NCBI RefSeq assembly: GCF_001598855.1
Contig: NZ_BCZS01000002.1
Coordinates: 62,001-126,000, forward strand
Reading direction: 5' to 3'
DNA length: 64,000 bases
Origin: Pluralibacter gergoviae ATCC 33028 = NBRC 105706
Lineage (GTDB): Bacteria; Pseudomonadota; Gammaproteobacteria; Enterobacterales; Enterobacteriaceae
Shown here: one piece after another, positions 1 through 11,094 of the stretch
Layout: every line of letters begins with the position of its first letter
Numbering within the stretch: position 1 is the stretch's first letter
Notes under the pieces: generated by a model
The model's database searches: none
What the model was told of the DNA's origin: nothing
Seen by the model: only the letters and a program-made list of their open reading frames with translations
Translations under genes and position numbers: made by a program

Positions 1-1
1 C

Positions 2-400
2 CTGAAGGTCAGCTCTCCGGTGCGTATTGGCGGCGTGGTTATTGGCCGGGTTGCCGATATTTCGCTGGATCAGAAAACGTATCTGCCGCGCGTGACGCTG
101 GATATCGAAAGTCAGTACAACCAAATCCCGGATACCAGTTCGCTGGCTATCCGCACCTCCGGCCTGCTCGGTGAGCAGTACCTGGCGCTCAACGTCGGGT
201 TTGACGACCCTGAGATGGGAACGTCTATGCTTAAAGAGGGCAGTACGATTCAGGACACCAAATCAGCGATGGTGCTGGAGGACCTGATCGGCCAGTTCCT
301 TTACAGTAATAAGGGAAATGACAAGAAGGATTCTGGCGATGCGCCGGCGTCCGCCGAAGGACACACTGACGCTGCGGCACCTGCAGGAACCGCACACTAA
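2..400 (+). CDS. mlaD: MlaD, phospholipid-transport MCE protein (5' end missing)
   Basis: This is the C-terminal part of MlaD, the inner-membrane-anchored MCE-domain subunit of the MlaFEDB ABC transporter that moves phospholipids between the inner membrane and periplasmic MlaC. The reading frame enters from outside the window, so the membrane anchor is missing. What remains is the end of the MCE beta-barrel ([14 protein letters not shown] ... [15 protein letters not shown]), a helical stretch ending in QFLY, and a polar Ala/Gly-rich tail. The family hallmark GLLGEQYL is intact. mlaC follows after 17 bases, as in the E. coli mlaFEDCB operon. The first in-frame start-like codon (GTG at 20) lies inside the conserved domain and is not the real start. 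Confidence 0.95.
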   Translation: MKVSSPVRIGGVVIGRVADISLDQKTYLPRVTLDIESQYNQIPDTSSLAIRTSGLLGEQYLALNVGFDDPEMGTSMLKEGSTIQDTKSAMVLEDLIGQFLYSNKGNDKKDSGDAPASAEGHTDAAAPAGTAH

Positions 401-417
401 TCTCAGGAGAAGAATCG

Positions 418-1053
418 ATGTTTAAACGCTTACTAATGGTTGCGATGCTGGTGATTGCCCCGCTGACGGCGGCAACGGCTGCGGACCAGTCTAACCCCTA
501 CACGCTGATGAATCAGGCCGCGAAGAAAACCTTCGACAGGCTCAAGCACGAGCAGCCGAAGATCCGCGCCAATCCAGACTATCTGCGCCAGGTTGTCGAC
601 CAGGAGCTGCTGCCGTATGTGCAGGTGAAATACGCAGGCGCCCTGGTACTGGGCCGCTACTATCGCGAGGCCACGCCGGCCCAGCGTGATGCCTATTTTG
701 CCGCCTTCCGCGAGTACCTGAAGCAGGCCTACGGTCAGGCGCTGGCAATGTACAACGGTCAGACCTACCAGATTGCCCCGGAAAAGCCGCTGGGCGATGC
801 CACCATTGTGCCTATCCGCGTGACCATCATCGACAGCAACGGCCGTCCGCCGGTGCGCCTGGACTTCCAGTGGCGCAAGAACAGCCAGACCGGCAACTGG
901 CAGGCGTTTGATATGATTGCAGAAGGCGTGAGCATGATCACCACTAAGCAGAATGAGTGGAGCGATCTGCTGCGTACTAAAGGGATTGATGGCCTGACCG
1001 CCCAGCTGAAGTCCATCTCCAGCCAGCCTATCACCCTGGACAAGAAACAGTAA
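418..1053 (+). CDS. mlaC: MlaC, periplasmic phospholipid-binding protein
   Basis: MlaC is the soluble periplasmic shuttle that carries a phospholipid between the outer-membrane MlaA-porin complex and MlaD in the inner membrane. The 211-residue length equals that of E. coli. Residues 1-21 form a clear signal peptide ([21 protein letters not shown], cleavage before ADQSNPY), followed by the single Tol_Tol_Ttg2 domain with its conserved YVQVKYAG and YFAAFREYL segments. A GGAG-type ribosome site sits just before the ATG. The stop codon overlaps the mlaB start (TAATG), which suggests translational coupling in the operon. Confidence 0.97.
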   Translation: MFKRLLMVAMLVIAPLTAATAADQSNPYTLMNQAAKKTFDRLKHEQPKIRANPDYLRQVVDQELLPYVQVKYAGALVLGRYYREATPAQRDAYFAAFREYLKQAYGQALAMYNGQTYQIAPEKPLGDATIVPIRVTIIDSNGRPPVRLDFQWRKNSQTGNWQAFDMIAEGVSMITTKQNEWSDLLRTKGIDGLTAQLKSISSQPITLDKKQ

Positions 1054-1340
1054 TGAGCTCGCTGAACTGGACGCGCGACGGCGGACGGCTGTCGCTACAG
1101 GGAGAACTGGACCAGGATTTCCTGGTCCCGCTCTGGGACGCTCGCGTAGAGGCGACCCGTGGCGCAGAAACCATCGATATTAGCGCCATTACCCGCGTCG
1201 ATACCGCGGGCGTGGCGCTGCTGGTGCATCTCGTTGCGCTGATCCGCGCCGAGGGGCGGACCGTCCATATTGAAGGCAAGAGCGAAAAAATGACGACCTT
1301 TGTCCAGCTCTATAACCTGCCTGAAGACGCTCTCCCCTAA
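1053..1340 (+). CDS. mlaB: MlaB, STAS-domain subunit of the Mla ABC transporter
   Basis: MlaB is the small cytoplasmic STAS-domain protein that binds the MlaF ATPase and stabilises the MlaFEDB complex. The product is 95 residues, close to the E. coli length. It carries the STAS signature around RVDTAGVALLVHL, including a threonine (T51) at the position corresponding to the functionally important Thr of E. coli MlaB. Its sequence is less conserved than that of its neighbours. It starts within the mlaC stop codon and is followed by an intrinsic terminator, so it is the last gene of the mla operon. Confidence 0.93.
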   Translation: MSSLNWTRDGGRLSLQGELDQDFLVPLWDARVEATRGAETIDISAITRVDTAGVALLVHLVALIRAEGRTVHIEGKSEKMTTFVQLYNLPEDALP

Positions 1341-1361
1341 TAGATTCAGCGTATTACTCTT

Positions 1362-1395
1362 AAAAGCCCCGACGTTTTGTGCCTCGGGGCTTTTT
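1362..1395 (+). terminator. Intrinsic terminator after mlaB
   Basis: An inverted repeat with an AGCCCCGA arm and a TCGGGGCT arm encloses an 11-base loop and runs into TTTTT. It closes the mla operon and separates it from ibaG. Confidence 0.88.
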
Positions 1396-1465
1396 GCTTG
1401 TTTAAGACTGCGCCACTTTCCTCTAAGATGTTGGGCTGTTTTCACACTCAGATGAAATTGCACCC

Positions 1466-1720
1466 ATGGAAAATCAAGAAATTCAGACAGTGCTGATGAA
1501 CGCACTCTCCCTCCAGGAAGCCCACGTCACCGGCGACGGCAGCCACTTCCAGGTTATTGCCGTGGGTGAGCTGTTCGACGGAATGAGTCGGGTCAAGAAA
1601 CAACAGACAATCTATGCGCCGCTGATGGAATACATCGCCGATAACCGCATCCACGCCCTGTCTATTAAGGCGTACACGCCGCAGGAGTGGGCGCGCGATC
1701 GTAAACTCAACGGTTTTTAA
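1466..1720 (+). CDS. ibaG: IbaG, BolA-family acid-stress protein
   Basis: IbaG (YrbA) is a BolA-like protein that partners with a monothiol glutaredoxin and is linked to iron-sulfur cluster handling and acid resistance. The 84-residue product has the E. coli length. It contains the BolA fold with conserved His27 in GDGSHFQVI and the second conserved His in [13 protein letters not shown]; these His residues are candidate metal/Fe-S ligands in the family. The gene stands between the mla terminator and murA, 48 bases upstream of murA and in the same direction, as in E. coli. Confidence 0.95.
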   Translation: MENQEIQTVLMNALSLQEAHVTGDGSHFQVIAVGELFDGMSRVKKQQTIYAPLMEYIADNRIHALSIKAYTPQEWARDRKLNGF

Positions 1721-1768
1721 GCAGCGGACCTTGCCGCTGCGCAGACACATTTAGAAGAGACTTATTGA

Positions 1769-3028
<1,260 letters not shown>

Positions 3029-3051
3029 GCCGCCCCTCACCGCTGTCTGTG

Positions 3052-3083
3052 AAAGCCCGTACCGCTTGCGGTACGGGCTTTTT
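3052..3083 (+). terminator. Intrinsic terminator after murA
   Basis: A 12-bp stem (AAGCCCGTACCG with its complement) and a short loop are followed by five T residues. It lies between convergent murA and sfsB. The minus-strand U-tract is short, so it acts mainly on murA transcription. Confidence 0.88.
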
Positions 3084-3085
3084 CA

Positions 3086-3355
3086 TTACTTCTTACCGGA
3101 ATGGCGGATACGCTGCCGTCGGTCAATAAACTCGTGGGTCACGGGGTCGTGGTAGCGCGAGGGCCAGATAATCCACGGATCGGTCTCCAGTGCGGCGGCA
3201 ATAATCGACTCTCCCTTCGGCCACGAGCGGATGAGTGCATTGGCCAGCGTCGATGAGCTGAGGCCATTTTTGCGCGACTCGGCGGCGAGGGAAGTCCCTT
3301 TCTTTCTGAGGCCGGCAATGATATCGGCCGGATGCCAGTCAATTAGCTTGTCCAT
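3086..3355 (-). CDS. sfsB: SfsB/Nlp, Ner-like DNA-binding regulator
   Basis: This small helix-turn-helix protein resembles the Ner repressor of phage Mu and is known in E. coli as SfsB or Nlp, linked to activation of maltose genes. The Ner-type HTH (WHPADIIAGLRKKGTSLAAESRKNGLS) fills the first half, and the family end IWPSRYHDP is present. Two in-frame ATGs exist, at 3367 and 3355. The second is preferred because GGAG lies six bases before it and the resulting N-terminus (MDKLIDWHP) aligns with E. coli, whereas the first has its purine run only one base away. It converges on murA. Confidence 0.9.
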   Translation of the reverse strand: MDKLIDWHPADIIAGLRKKGTSLAAESRKNGLSSSTLANALIRSWPKGESIIAAALETDPWIIWPSRYHDPVTHEFIDRRQRIRHSGKK

Positions 3356-3531
3356 ACTCTTCTCCATTCCTTAAATACCACGTCAGTAGTAAGGGTTATC
3401 TTCGTGATGCTGATTTAACCACTTGTGTTCATATAAGTTCAAGTAACGATGATCAAATCAGACAAAACTTGGATGGGTGGAGAAAAGGGAGATTTCCCGC
3501 GCCAGGCTGGCGCGGGACTGGGAGCGGGGCG

Positions 3532-4503
3532 TTAGCGGTCGCGCTGGACGGCGATATGGGCGAGACCGATGAGCGCCTCTTTCCACGGGGTGTCGGGCAG
3601 CGAGTGCAGGGCGGCAATGGCTTTGTCCGCCTCTTCTTCCGCGCGCTGGCGGGTCCACTCCAGCGAGCCGCAGTCGGCCATGGCGGCCAGCACCGGCTCA
3701 AGCAGGTGGCGACCATTGCCGTCAAGAATAGCCTGGCGGATCATCGCCGCCTGCTCCGGCGTACCGTGATGCATGGCGTGCAGCAGCGGAAGGGTCGGTT
3801 TGCCCTCATTGAGATCGTCGCCGACATTCTTACCGAGGGTTTTACCGTCGGCGCTGTAGTCGAGAAGATCGTCAATCAGCTGGAAAGCGGTGCCGATATA
3901 GCGGCCGTAGTCCTGCAGACCTTTTTCCTGTTCTTCCGTGCAGTCAGCCAGCAGGCCGGAACACTGGGAGGCCGCCTCGAACAGGCGGGCGGTTTTACTG
4001 TAGATAACCCGCATGTAGTTCTCTTCGGTGATATCCGGATCGTTGACGTTCATCAGCTGAAGCACTTCGCCTTCGGCGATGACGTTAACCGCTTCGGACA
4101 TAATTTCGAGGATCTTTAAGGATCCGAGACTGGTCATCATCTGAAAGGCGCGGGTGTAGATAAAATCGCCAACCAGCACGCTGGCCGCATTGCCGAAGGC
4201 GGCATTGGCGGTGGCTTTGCCCCGGCGCATATCCGACTCATCCACCACGTCATCGTGCAGCAGGGTGGCGGTGTGGATAAATTCGATGAGCGCGGCGATA
4301 GTGACGTGGGCGTGACCTGTATAGCCCACTGCACGCGCTGCCAGTACAGCGATCATCGGGCGAATACGTTTGCCGCCGCCGCTGACGATGTAGTAACCCA
4401 GCTGGTTTATCAGCTGGACATCAGAATCGAGTTGCTCAAGGATTGCCGCATTGACACCCGCCATATCTTGCGCGGTTAACTCATTGATTTTTTCTAAATT
4501 CAT
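3532..4503 (-). CDS. ispB: IspB, octaprenyl diphosphate synthase
   Basis: IspB elongates farnesyl diphosphate with isopentenyl diphosphate to make the side chain of ubiquinone and menaquinone. The 323 residues match the E. coli length. Both aspartate-rich motifs of trans-prenyl synthases are present, DDVVD at 84-88 and DDLLD at 211-215, together with the GGGKRIRP motif near residue 42. It is transcribed divergently from rplU, as in E. coli. The gap of about 175 bases between it and sfsB contains no recognisable gene. Confidence 0.97.
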   Translation of the reverse strand: MNLEKINELTAQDMAGVNAAILEQLDSDVQLINQLGYYIVSGGGKRIRPMIAVLAARAVGYTGHAHVTIAALIEFIHTATLLHDDVVDESDMRRGKATANAAFGNAASVLVGDFIYTRAFQMMTSLGSLKILEIMSEAVNVIAEGEVLQLMNVNDPDITEENYMRVIYSKTARLFEAASQCSGLLADCTEEQEKGLQDYGRYIGTAFQLIDDLLDYSADGKTLGKNVGDDLNEGKPTLPLLHAMHHGTPEQAAMIRQAILDGNGRHLLEPVLAAMADCGSLEWTRQRAEEEADKAIAALHSLPDTPWKEALIGLAHIAVQRDR

Positions 4504-4660
4504 CGCAAATGCCGGGCTTAATGTCCAATTTACCGCTTATCCAAACGGGATAACGAAAGGGTCGAAACATAATTGTAGCTCTGATTGTACTGAAAAAACG
4601 ACGCAGATAAACGTTGCCGTGTCGGTTGTAGTTTTTTTCTGCATGGATTGACGATCCCAC

Positions 4661-4689
4661 TTGTCAAAGGCTCTCCTTTTGCGTAATAT
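4661..4689 (+). promoter_or_regulatory. Sigma-70 promoter for rplU-rpmA
   Basis: TTGTCA and TAATAT are separated by exactly 17 bases and followed by a GC-rich discriminator (CGCGCCC), the pattern of a strong, growth-rate-controlled ribosomal-protein promoter. The start would fall about 65 bases before the rplU start codon. Confidence 0.82.
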
Positions 4690-4705
4690 TCGCGCCCTAT
4701 TGTGA

Positions 4706-5071
<366 letters not shown>

Positions 5072-5090
5072 GACCTGAGGAGTAGATTAA

Positions 5091-5348
<258 letters not shown>

Positions 5349-5371
5349 GTTTTTCGGTCCGGTAACGGATG

Positions 5372-5401
5372 AAAGCCCCGCAACGTGTTGCGGGGCTTTT
5401 T
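5372..5401 (+). terminator. Intrinsic terminator after rpmA
   Basis: The stem AAAGCCCCGCAAC with its complement encloses a three-base loop and runs into TTTTT. It limits transcription from the ribosomal-protein genes into yhbE-obgE. Confidence 0.88.
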
Positions 5402-5440
5402 ACATTAGAAGTCCGGTAAATTTCTGACAGGGAAACGGGC

Positions 5441-6406
5441 ATGAAACAGCAGGCGGGTATTGGTATTGCGCTGGCCCTCACCACTGCGATGTGCTGGGGT
5501 GCGTTGCCGATCGCGATGAAGCAGGTGCTGGTAGTGATGGAGCCGCCGACGGTGGTGTTCTGGCGCTTTCTGATGGCCAGCATCGGGCTGGGCATTATTC
5601 TGGCCGCCAAAGGCAAGCTGCCGTCGCTGCGGCTGTTCCGCAAGCCCCGCTGGCTGGTGCTGCTGGCTATCGCTACCGGCGGCCTGTTTGGCAACTTTAT
5701 CCTGTTCAGCTCTTCCCTGCAGTACCTGAGCCCCACAGCATCGCAGGTAATAGGCCAGCTGTCGCCGATTGGCATGATGGTGGCCAGCGTGGTGATCCTC
5801 AAGGAGAAGATGCGCGGCACCCAGATAGTGGGCGCTACCATGCTGCTGTGCGGGCTGGTGATGTTCTTCAACACCAGTCTGGTGGAGATCTTCACCCGGC
5901 TGACGGACTACACCTGGGGCGTGATCTTTGGCGTTGGCGCCGCCACGGTCTGGGTCAGCTACGGCGTCGCGCAAAAGGTGTTATTGCGCCGCCTGGCGTC
6001 ACAGCAGATCCTGTTTTTGCTGTACACTTTATGTACGATAGCGCTGCTGCCGCTGGCAAAGCCGGGCGTCATTACCCAGCTCAGCGGCTGGCAGCTGGCG
6101 TGCCTGATTTTTTGCGGACTGAACACGCTGGTAGGCTACGGCGCGCTGGCGGAAGCGATGGCGCGCTGGCAGGCGGCGCAGGTGAGCGCGCTGGTGACGC
6201 TCACGCCGCTGTTTACGCTGTTATTTTCAGATTTATTATCAGTGGCCTGGCCCGATTTCTTCGCCAGACCGATGTTGAACCTTGTCGGTTACCTCGGTGC
6301 GTTTGTCGTGGTTGCGGGCGCGATGTATTCCGCCATTGGCCATCGTCTTTGGGGACGGTGGCGTAAGCGTGAAGCGGTTGTACCGTTACCCCGCTCAGGC
6401 GAATGA
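5441..6406 (+). CDS. yhbE: YhbE, EamA/DMT-family inner-membrane transporter
   Basis: This is a 321-residue protein of the drug/metabolite transporter superfamily (EamA domains), the same length as E. coli YhbE. About ten hydrophobic helices are visible, arranged as two EamA repeats (residues about 5-140 and 155-295). The motif ALTTAMCWGALPIAMKQVL in the first helix is typical. The substrate is not known in E. coli. It lies between rpmA and obgE, 15 bases before obgE, so the two are probably cotranscribed. Confidence 0.9.
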   Translation: MKQQAGIGIALALTTAMCWGALPIAMKQVLVVMEPPTVVFWRFLMASIGLGIILAAKGKLPSLRLFRKPRWLVLLAIATGGLFGNFILFSSSLQYLSPTASQVIGQLSPIGMMVASVVILKEKMRGTQIVGATMLLCGLVMFFNTSLVEIFTRLTDYTWGVIFGVGAATVWVSYGVAQKVLLRRLASQQILFLLYTLCTIALLPLAKPGVITQLSGWQLACLIFCGLNTLVGYGALAEAMARWQAAQVSALVTLTPLFTLLFSDLLSVAWPDFFARPMLNLVGYLGAFVVVAGAMYSAIGHRLWGRWRKREAVVPLPRSGE

Positions 6407-7594
<1,188 letters not shown>

Positions 7595-7609
7595 TCACGC
7601 TACTTCCAG

Positions 7610-7635
7610 AAAAGGCGCCTCCCGGCGCCTTTTTC
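7610..7635 (+). terminator. Terminator between convergent obgE and dacB
   Basis: An AAGGCGCC arm pairs with GGCGCCTT around a short loop, with TTTTT on the plus side and TTTT on the minus side. It can therefore serve both obgE and dacB. Confidence 0.88.
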
Positions 7636-7638
7636 ACA

Positions 7639-9072
7639 TCAGTTGTTCTGGTAAATGTCTTTATACAGCCGGCTCTCAAAACGCACCAGCGGAATGCGGC
7701 GATTGCGCTGGTCGGCGGGCTCCACTGCGTAGCCGGACAGATACTGGACGAAGGCCATGCGCTGGCCGCTGGCGGTGGTGATAAAGCCCGCCAGGTTGTA
7801 CACGCCCTGCAGCGAACCGGTTTTTGCCGATACCTTGCCGTCGACGCCCGCCTGGTGCAGGCCCGCGCGATACTGCAGGGAGCCGTCGTGGCCCGCCAGC
7901 GGCAGCATGGTAATGAAGTTAAGCTCGCTGTCGTGCTGGGCGATGTACTGCAGCACCTGCATCATGGTGGCGGGTGCGATCAGGTTGTGGCGCGACAGGC
8001 CGGAGCCGTCGGCAATAATGGTGTTACCGAGATCGACGCCCGCCTTCTGGCGCAGGATCTGCCGCACCGCGTCGGATCCCGCGCGCCAGGTGCCCGGCAC
8101 GCCGAAGCGGGCGTGGCCGATGGTGCGGAAGACGGTATCGGCAATCATGTTGTCAGACTTCTTCAGCATGATCCGCAGCAGATCGTGCAGCGGCGCCGAC
8201 TGGGTGCTGGCAATCACCGTGCCCGGCTCGTTGGGCAGCGTCTGGCGCAGCAGCGTACCGCTGTAGGTTATTCCGGCATCTTTCAGCTCAGCCTTAAGAA
8301 TTGCCCCCGCATAGCCTGCGCCGTCCTGGATGGCGAAAGCCAGGGGCAGGGGCTCGCTGCGCTGCGGCAGGCAGCCGGTCAGCGTGTAGCGGTTCAGATC
8401 GCCCGGCACCACGTCCAGTTCGCAGTACTGCGCCTCGCCGGAGCCGCGCGCCAGGGTGCGCACCTGGCTGAACATGGTCACCGGATAGTAGGACGCCACG
8501 CGGATAAAGGCGAGGTCTCCGGGCTTTTGCGCGCTGTAGAGCGATACCGAGAAGCAGTTGCGATCGACGATCGCCGCCGCGGGGGGAGCGCTGAAGCACT
8601 GGGTCAGGTCGTTCCACGGCCAGCCCGGCGCCTTATCGTGGCTGGCAAATACCGAGGTGTCGATAAGCACGTTGCCGTCAATTTTCTCCACGCCGGATTT
8701 TTTCAGTACCGCCACCATGTTGCGGATATCCTGGCGTTTTAGCGTCGGATCGCCGCCGAATCGTGCAATCAGGTCGCCTTTCAAAACGCCGCCATCTACG
8801 CTACCCTTACGCTCCAGCGTGGTGGTAAAGCGGAAATCGGGACCCAGTTGCAGCAGCGCCGCCAGCGCGGTGATTACCTTCTGGGTACTTGCCGGCAGGG
8901 CCATTTGCTGACCGTGGTAGTCGATGCTGGGCGCCTGAGCGCCTATCTTCTGTACCATAAAAGCAAGGTTGGCACCGGCCGGAAGCTGATTGATATATTC
9001 GTCAACGTTGGCGGCCTGAACGCTGAAGGCTAAACTGCTGGTCAATCCGATGATAAATCTGGAGAATCGCAT
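7639..9072 (-). CDS. dacB: DacB (PBP4), periplasmic DD-carboxypeptidase/endopeptidase
   Basis: DacB removes terminal D-Ala and cleaves cross-links in peptidoglycan. The 477-residue length matches E. coli. Residues 1-20 are a signal peptide (cleavage after SVQA). The three penicillin-binding motifs are complete: S62-T-Q-K65, S306-D-N308 and K417-T-G419. The large insertion between the first two motifs is typical of class C (PBP4-type) enzymes. It is transcribed away from greA and converges on obgE. Confidence 0.97.
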   Translation of the reverse strand: MRFSRFIIGLTSSLAFSVQAANVDEYINQLPAGANLAFMVQKIGAQAPSIDYHGQQMALPASTQKVITALAALLQLGPDFRFTTTLERKGSVDGGVLKGDLIARFGGDPTLKRQDIRNMVAVLKKSGVEKIDGNVLIDTSVFASHDKAPGWPWNDLTQCFSAPPAAAIVDRNCFSVSLYSAQKPGDLAFIRVASYYPVTMFSQVRTLARGSGEAQYCELDVVPGDLNRYTLTGCLPQRSEPLPLAFAIQDGAGYAGAILKAELKDAGITYSGTLLRQTLPNEPGTVIASTQSAPLHDLLRIMLKKSDNMIADTVFRTIGHARFGVPGTWRAGSDAVRQILRQKAGVDLGNTIIADGSGLSRHNLIAPATMMQVLQYIAQHDSELNFITMLPLAGHDGSLQYRAGLHQAGVDGKVSAKTGSLQGVYNLAGFITTASGQRMAFVQYLSGYAVEPADQRNRRIPLVRFESRLYKDIYQNN

Positions 9073-9137
9073 AATCTCGCGCTAACAACCTGGAAACAAG
9101 CCGTCATACTACGGCGCAAAGCCCTGTAAAGTAAACG

Positions 9138-9176
9138 ATGACCCATAGTGAACTTCAGGGTAAAATGTGTATCAAA
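9138..9176 (+). promoter_or_regulatory. Overlapping sigma-70 and sigma-E promoters of greA
   Basis: Two promoters overlap here. A sigma-70 pair consists of ATGACC and TAAAAT with a 17-base spacer. A sigma-E pair consists of GAACTT and TCAAA with a 16-base spacer. E. coli greA is reported to have overlapping sigma-70 and sigma-E promoters, and this arrangement matches. The sigma-70 -35 element is imperfect. Confidence 0.7.
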
Positions 9177-9228
9177 CAGAAAAATTACCGCTGACCTGGA
9201 ATTGAAGTTCCGGGTCAGTTTTCTTTTT
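9173..9228 (+). ncRNA. greA leader RNA (GraL-like) ending in an attenuator
   Basis: Just downstream of the greA promoters the arms CTGACCTGGAA and TTCCGGGTCAG form an 11-bp hairpin (9191-9220) followed by TTTTCTTTTT. In E. coli most greA transcripts end at such a leader terminator and yield the small RNA GraL. The 5' end given here is inferred from the promoter position. A second GC-rich hairpin lies between this point and the greA start codon. Confidence 0.6.
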
Positions 9229-9321
9229 GCTTCTCCCCTGGCTCAGGCCCAGCCAGCAGGGGGAGAGGACGCGGTGCAGCGCTGCGCTGTGCCCAAAGGA
9301 ATGATGAACGAGGTAGAACAC

Positions 9322-9798
9322 ATGCAAGCGATCCCAATGACCTTACGCGGTGCTGAAAAATTACGCGAAGAGCTGGATTTTCTGAAGTCGGTTCGTCGCC
9401 CGGAAATCATCGCGGCCATCGCCGATGCGCGCGAGCATGGCGATCTGAAAGAGAACGCCGAATACCACGCAGCCCGCGAGCAGCAAGGGTTCTGTGAAGG
9501 CCGTATCAAGGATATCGAGGCAAAGCTCTCCAATGCCCAGGTGATTGACGTGACCAAAATGCCGAACAACGGCCGGGTCATCTTCGGTGCCACGGTGCAG
9601 GTGCTGAACCTGGACAGCGACGAGGAGCAAACCTACCGCATCGTGGGTGACGATGAGGCGGATTTTAAGCAAAATCTGATCTCGGTGAATTCGCCTATCG
9701 CGCGCGGCCTGATCGGTAAAGAGCAGGATGATGTCGTGACGATCCGCACGCCCGGCGGCGAAGTGGAATACGAAATCATCAAGGTTGACTACCTCTAA
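9322..9798 (+). CDS. greA: GreA, transcript cleavage factor
   Basis: GreA enters the RNA polymerase secondary channel and stimulates cleavage of backtracked transcripts. From the chosen ATG the protein is 158 residues and nearly identical to E. coli, starting [14 protein letters not shown]. The N-terminal coiled coil (about 1-75) ends in the conserved acidic tip region [15 protein letters not shown]; the C-terminal domain covers about 80-158. The frame is open for another 58 codons upstream, but that stretch is the attenuated leader, and no GreA homolog carries such an extension. Confidence 0.97.
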   Translation: MQAIPMTLRGAEKLREELDFLKSVRRPEIIAAIADAREHGDLKENAEYHAAREQQGFCEGRIKDIEAKLSNAQVIDVTKMPNNGRVIFGATVQVLNLDSDEEQTYRIVGDDEADFKQNLISVNSPIARGLIGKEQDDVVTIRTPGGEVEYEIIKVDYL

Positions 9799-9830
9799 GC
9801 GCGCGCTTTCGGCGCCAATGTAAAGATAGG

Positions 9831-9855
9831 AAAAAGGCCGCAATGCGGCCTTTTA
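9831..9855 (+). terminator. Intrinsic terminator after greA
   Basis: AAAAAGGCCGCA and TGCGGCCTTTT form a compact hairpin with a U-tract directly after greA. Confidence 0.85.
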
Positions 9856-9940
9856 TCAACGTTAAGAGCGTGGCATTTTGCTCACCTGCCCGCTGGAACC
9901 CCTCGTTTTACACATCAGATGTGTTCAATTCAGGTTACTC

Positions 9941-10234
9941 TTAACGTGGCAGCGAGATTTTACGCTCTGCTGTTGGGCGGTACAGAACCAGCGTTTTACC
10001 GATGACCTGGACATTGCAGGCGCCGGTTTCGCGAACGATAGCTTCCACGATAAGGCCTTTAGTCTCGCGATCTTCCGAGGCGATCTTCACCTTGATAAGT
10101 TCGTGGTGCTCTAACGCTTGTTCAATCTCGGCCAGTACCCCTTCGGTCAAACCATTGTTGCCAAGCATAACTACCGGCTTGAGCGGATGTGCCAGACCTT
10201 TCAGGTGCTGTTTTTGTTTAGTACTCAGATTCAT
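9941..10234 (-). CDS. yhbY: YhbY, CRM-domain 50S assembly factor
   Basis: YhbY is a single-domain CRM (KH-like) RNA-binding protein that associates with pre-50S particles. From the chosen ATG it has 97 residues, as in E. coli (MNLSTKQKQHLKGLAHPL). The GxxG loop of the CRM fold is GNNG in VVMLGNNGLTEG. An ATG 57 bases further upstream is in frame but would add a non-homologous basic extension. The gene is divergent from rlmE. Confidence 0.95.
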   Translation of the reverse strand: MNLSTKQKQHLKGLAHPLKPVVMLGNNGLTEGVLAEIEQALEHHELIKVKIASEDRETKGLIVEAIVRETGACNVQVIGKTLVLYRPTAERKISLPR

Positions 10235-10359
10235 CGTATATTTTTGCTTACGTTGGGATTGAAAACGGCTCATTCTACCGCCATCTCCCAACTATCGCCA
10301 AATCAGCGCGTCAAAATTTACGCAGCTGCTACGATGAACTACCCGAACGGGAATGTTAA

Positions 10360-10989
10360 ATGACAGGTAAAAAGCGTTCTGCCAGCTCCAGCCGCTGGCT
10401 CCAGGAACACTTTAGCGATAAATATGTGCAGCAGGCGCAGAAAAAGGGGTTACGTTCCCGTGCCTGGTTTAAACTTGATGAAATACAGCAAAGTGACAAA
10501 CTTTTTAAGCCGGGAATGACTATTGTTGATCTCGGTGCTGCGCCCGGCGGCTGGTCTCAGTATGCTGTTACGCAGATCGGTAACAGCGGCCGCATCATCG
10601 CATGCGATCTTTTACCGATGGATCCGATTGTTGGTGTGGACTTCCTTCAGGGCGATTTTCGTGATGAATTAGTGCTGAAAGCGCTGCTTGAACGCGTAGG
10701 CGACAGTAAAGTCCAGGTTGTCATGTCCGATATGGCACCGAACATGTGTGGAACACCCGCGGTGGATATCCCCCGCGCCATGTATCTGGTGGAACTGGCC
10801 CTTGAGATGTGCCGTGATGTGCTGGCACCGGGCGGCAGTTTTTTAGTGAAGGTGTTTCAGGGCGAAGGTTTCGAGGAGTACCTGAAGGAAATTCGCTCCC
10901 TGTTTACGAAAGTGAAAGTTCGTAAGCCGGACTCTTCCCGCGCTCGTTCGCGTGAAGTGTACATTGTAGCGACCGGGCGTAAGCCATAG
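10360..10989 (+). CDS. rlmE: RlmE (RrmJ/FtsJ), 23S rRNA U2552 2'-O-methyltransferase
   Basis: RlmE methylates the 2'-hydroxyl of U2552 in the A-loop of 23S rRNA at a late step of 50S assembly; in E. coli it is heat-shock induced with ftsH. The 209-residue length equals that of E. coli. The SAM-binding motif [12 protein letters not shown] is present, and the catalytic K38 (WFKLDEI), the Asp of SDMAPN and the Lys of [11 protein letters not shown] form the K-D-K set. ftsH follows about 100 bases downstream, the usual rlmE-ftsH arrangement. Confidence 0.98.
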   Translation: MTGKKRSASSSRWLQEHFSDKYVQQAQKKGLRSRAWFKLDEIQQSDKLFKPGMTIVDLGAAPGGWSQYAVTQIGNSGRIIACDLLPMDPIVGVDFLQGDFRDELVLKALLERVGDSKVQVVMSDMAPNMCGTPAVDIPRAMYLVELALEMCRDVLAPGGSFLVKVFQGEGFEEYLKEIRSLFTKVKVRKPDSSRARSREVYIVATGRKP

Positions 10990-11094
10990 TTACCGGAACC
11001 TAAGCCGCGGCCCGTGCTGGCGCGGTTTCAAATTCGGTAGATATAGCGTAACCTGACGCTGTTATTAACACAGTTGTAATAAGAGGTTAATCCC

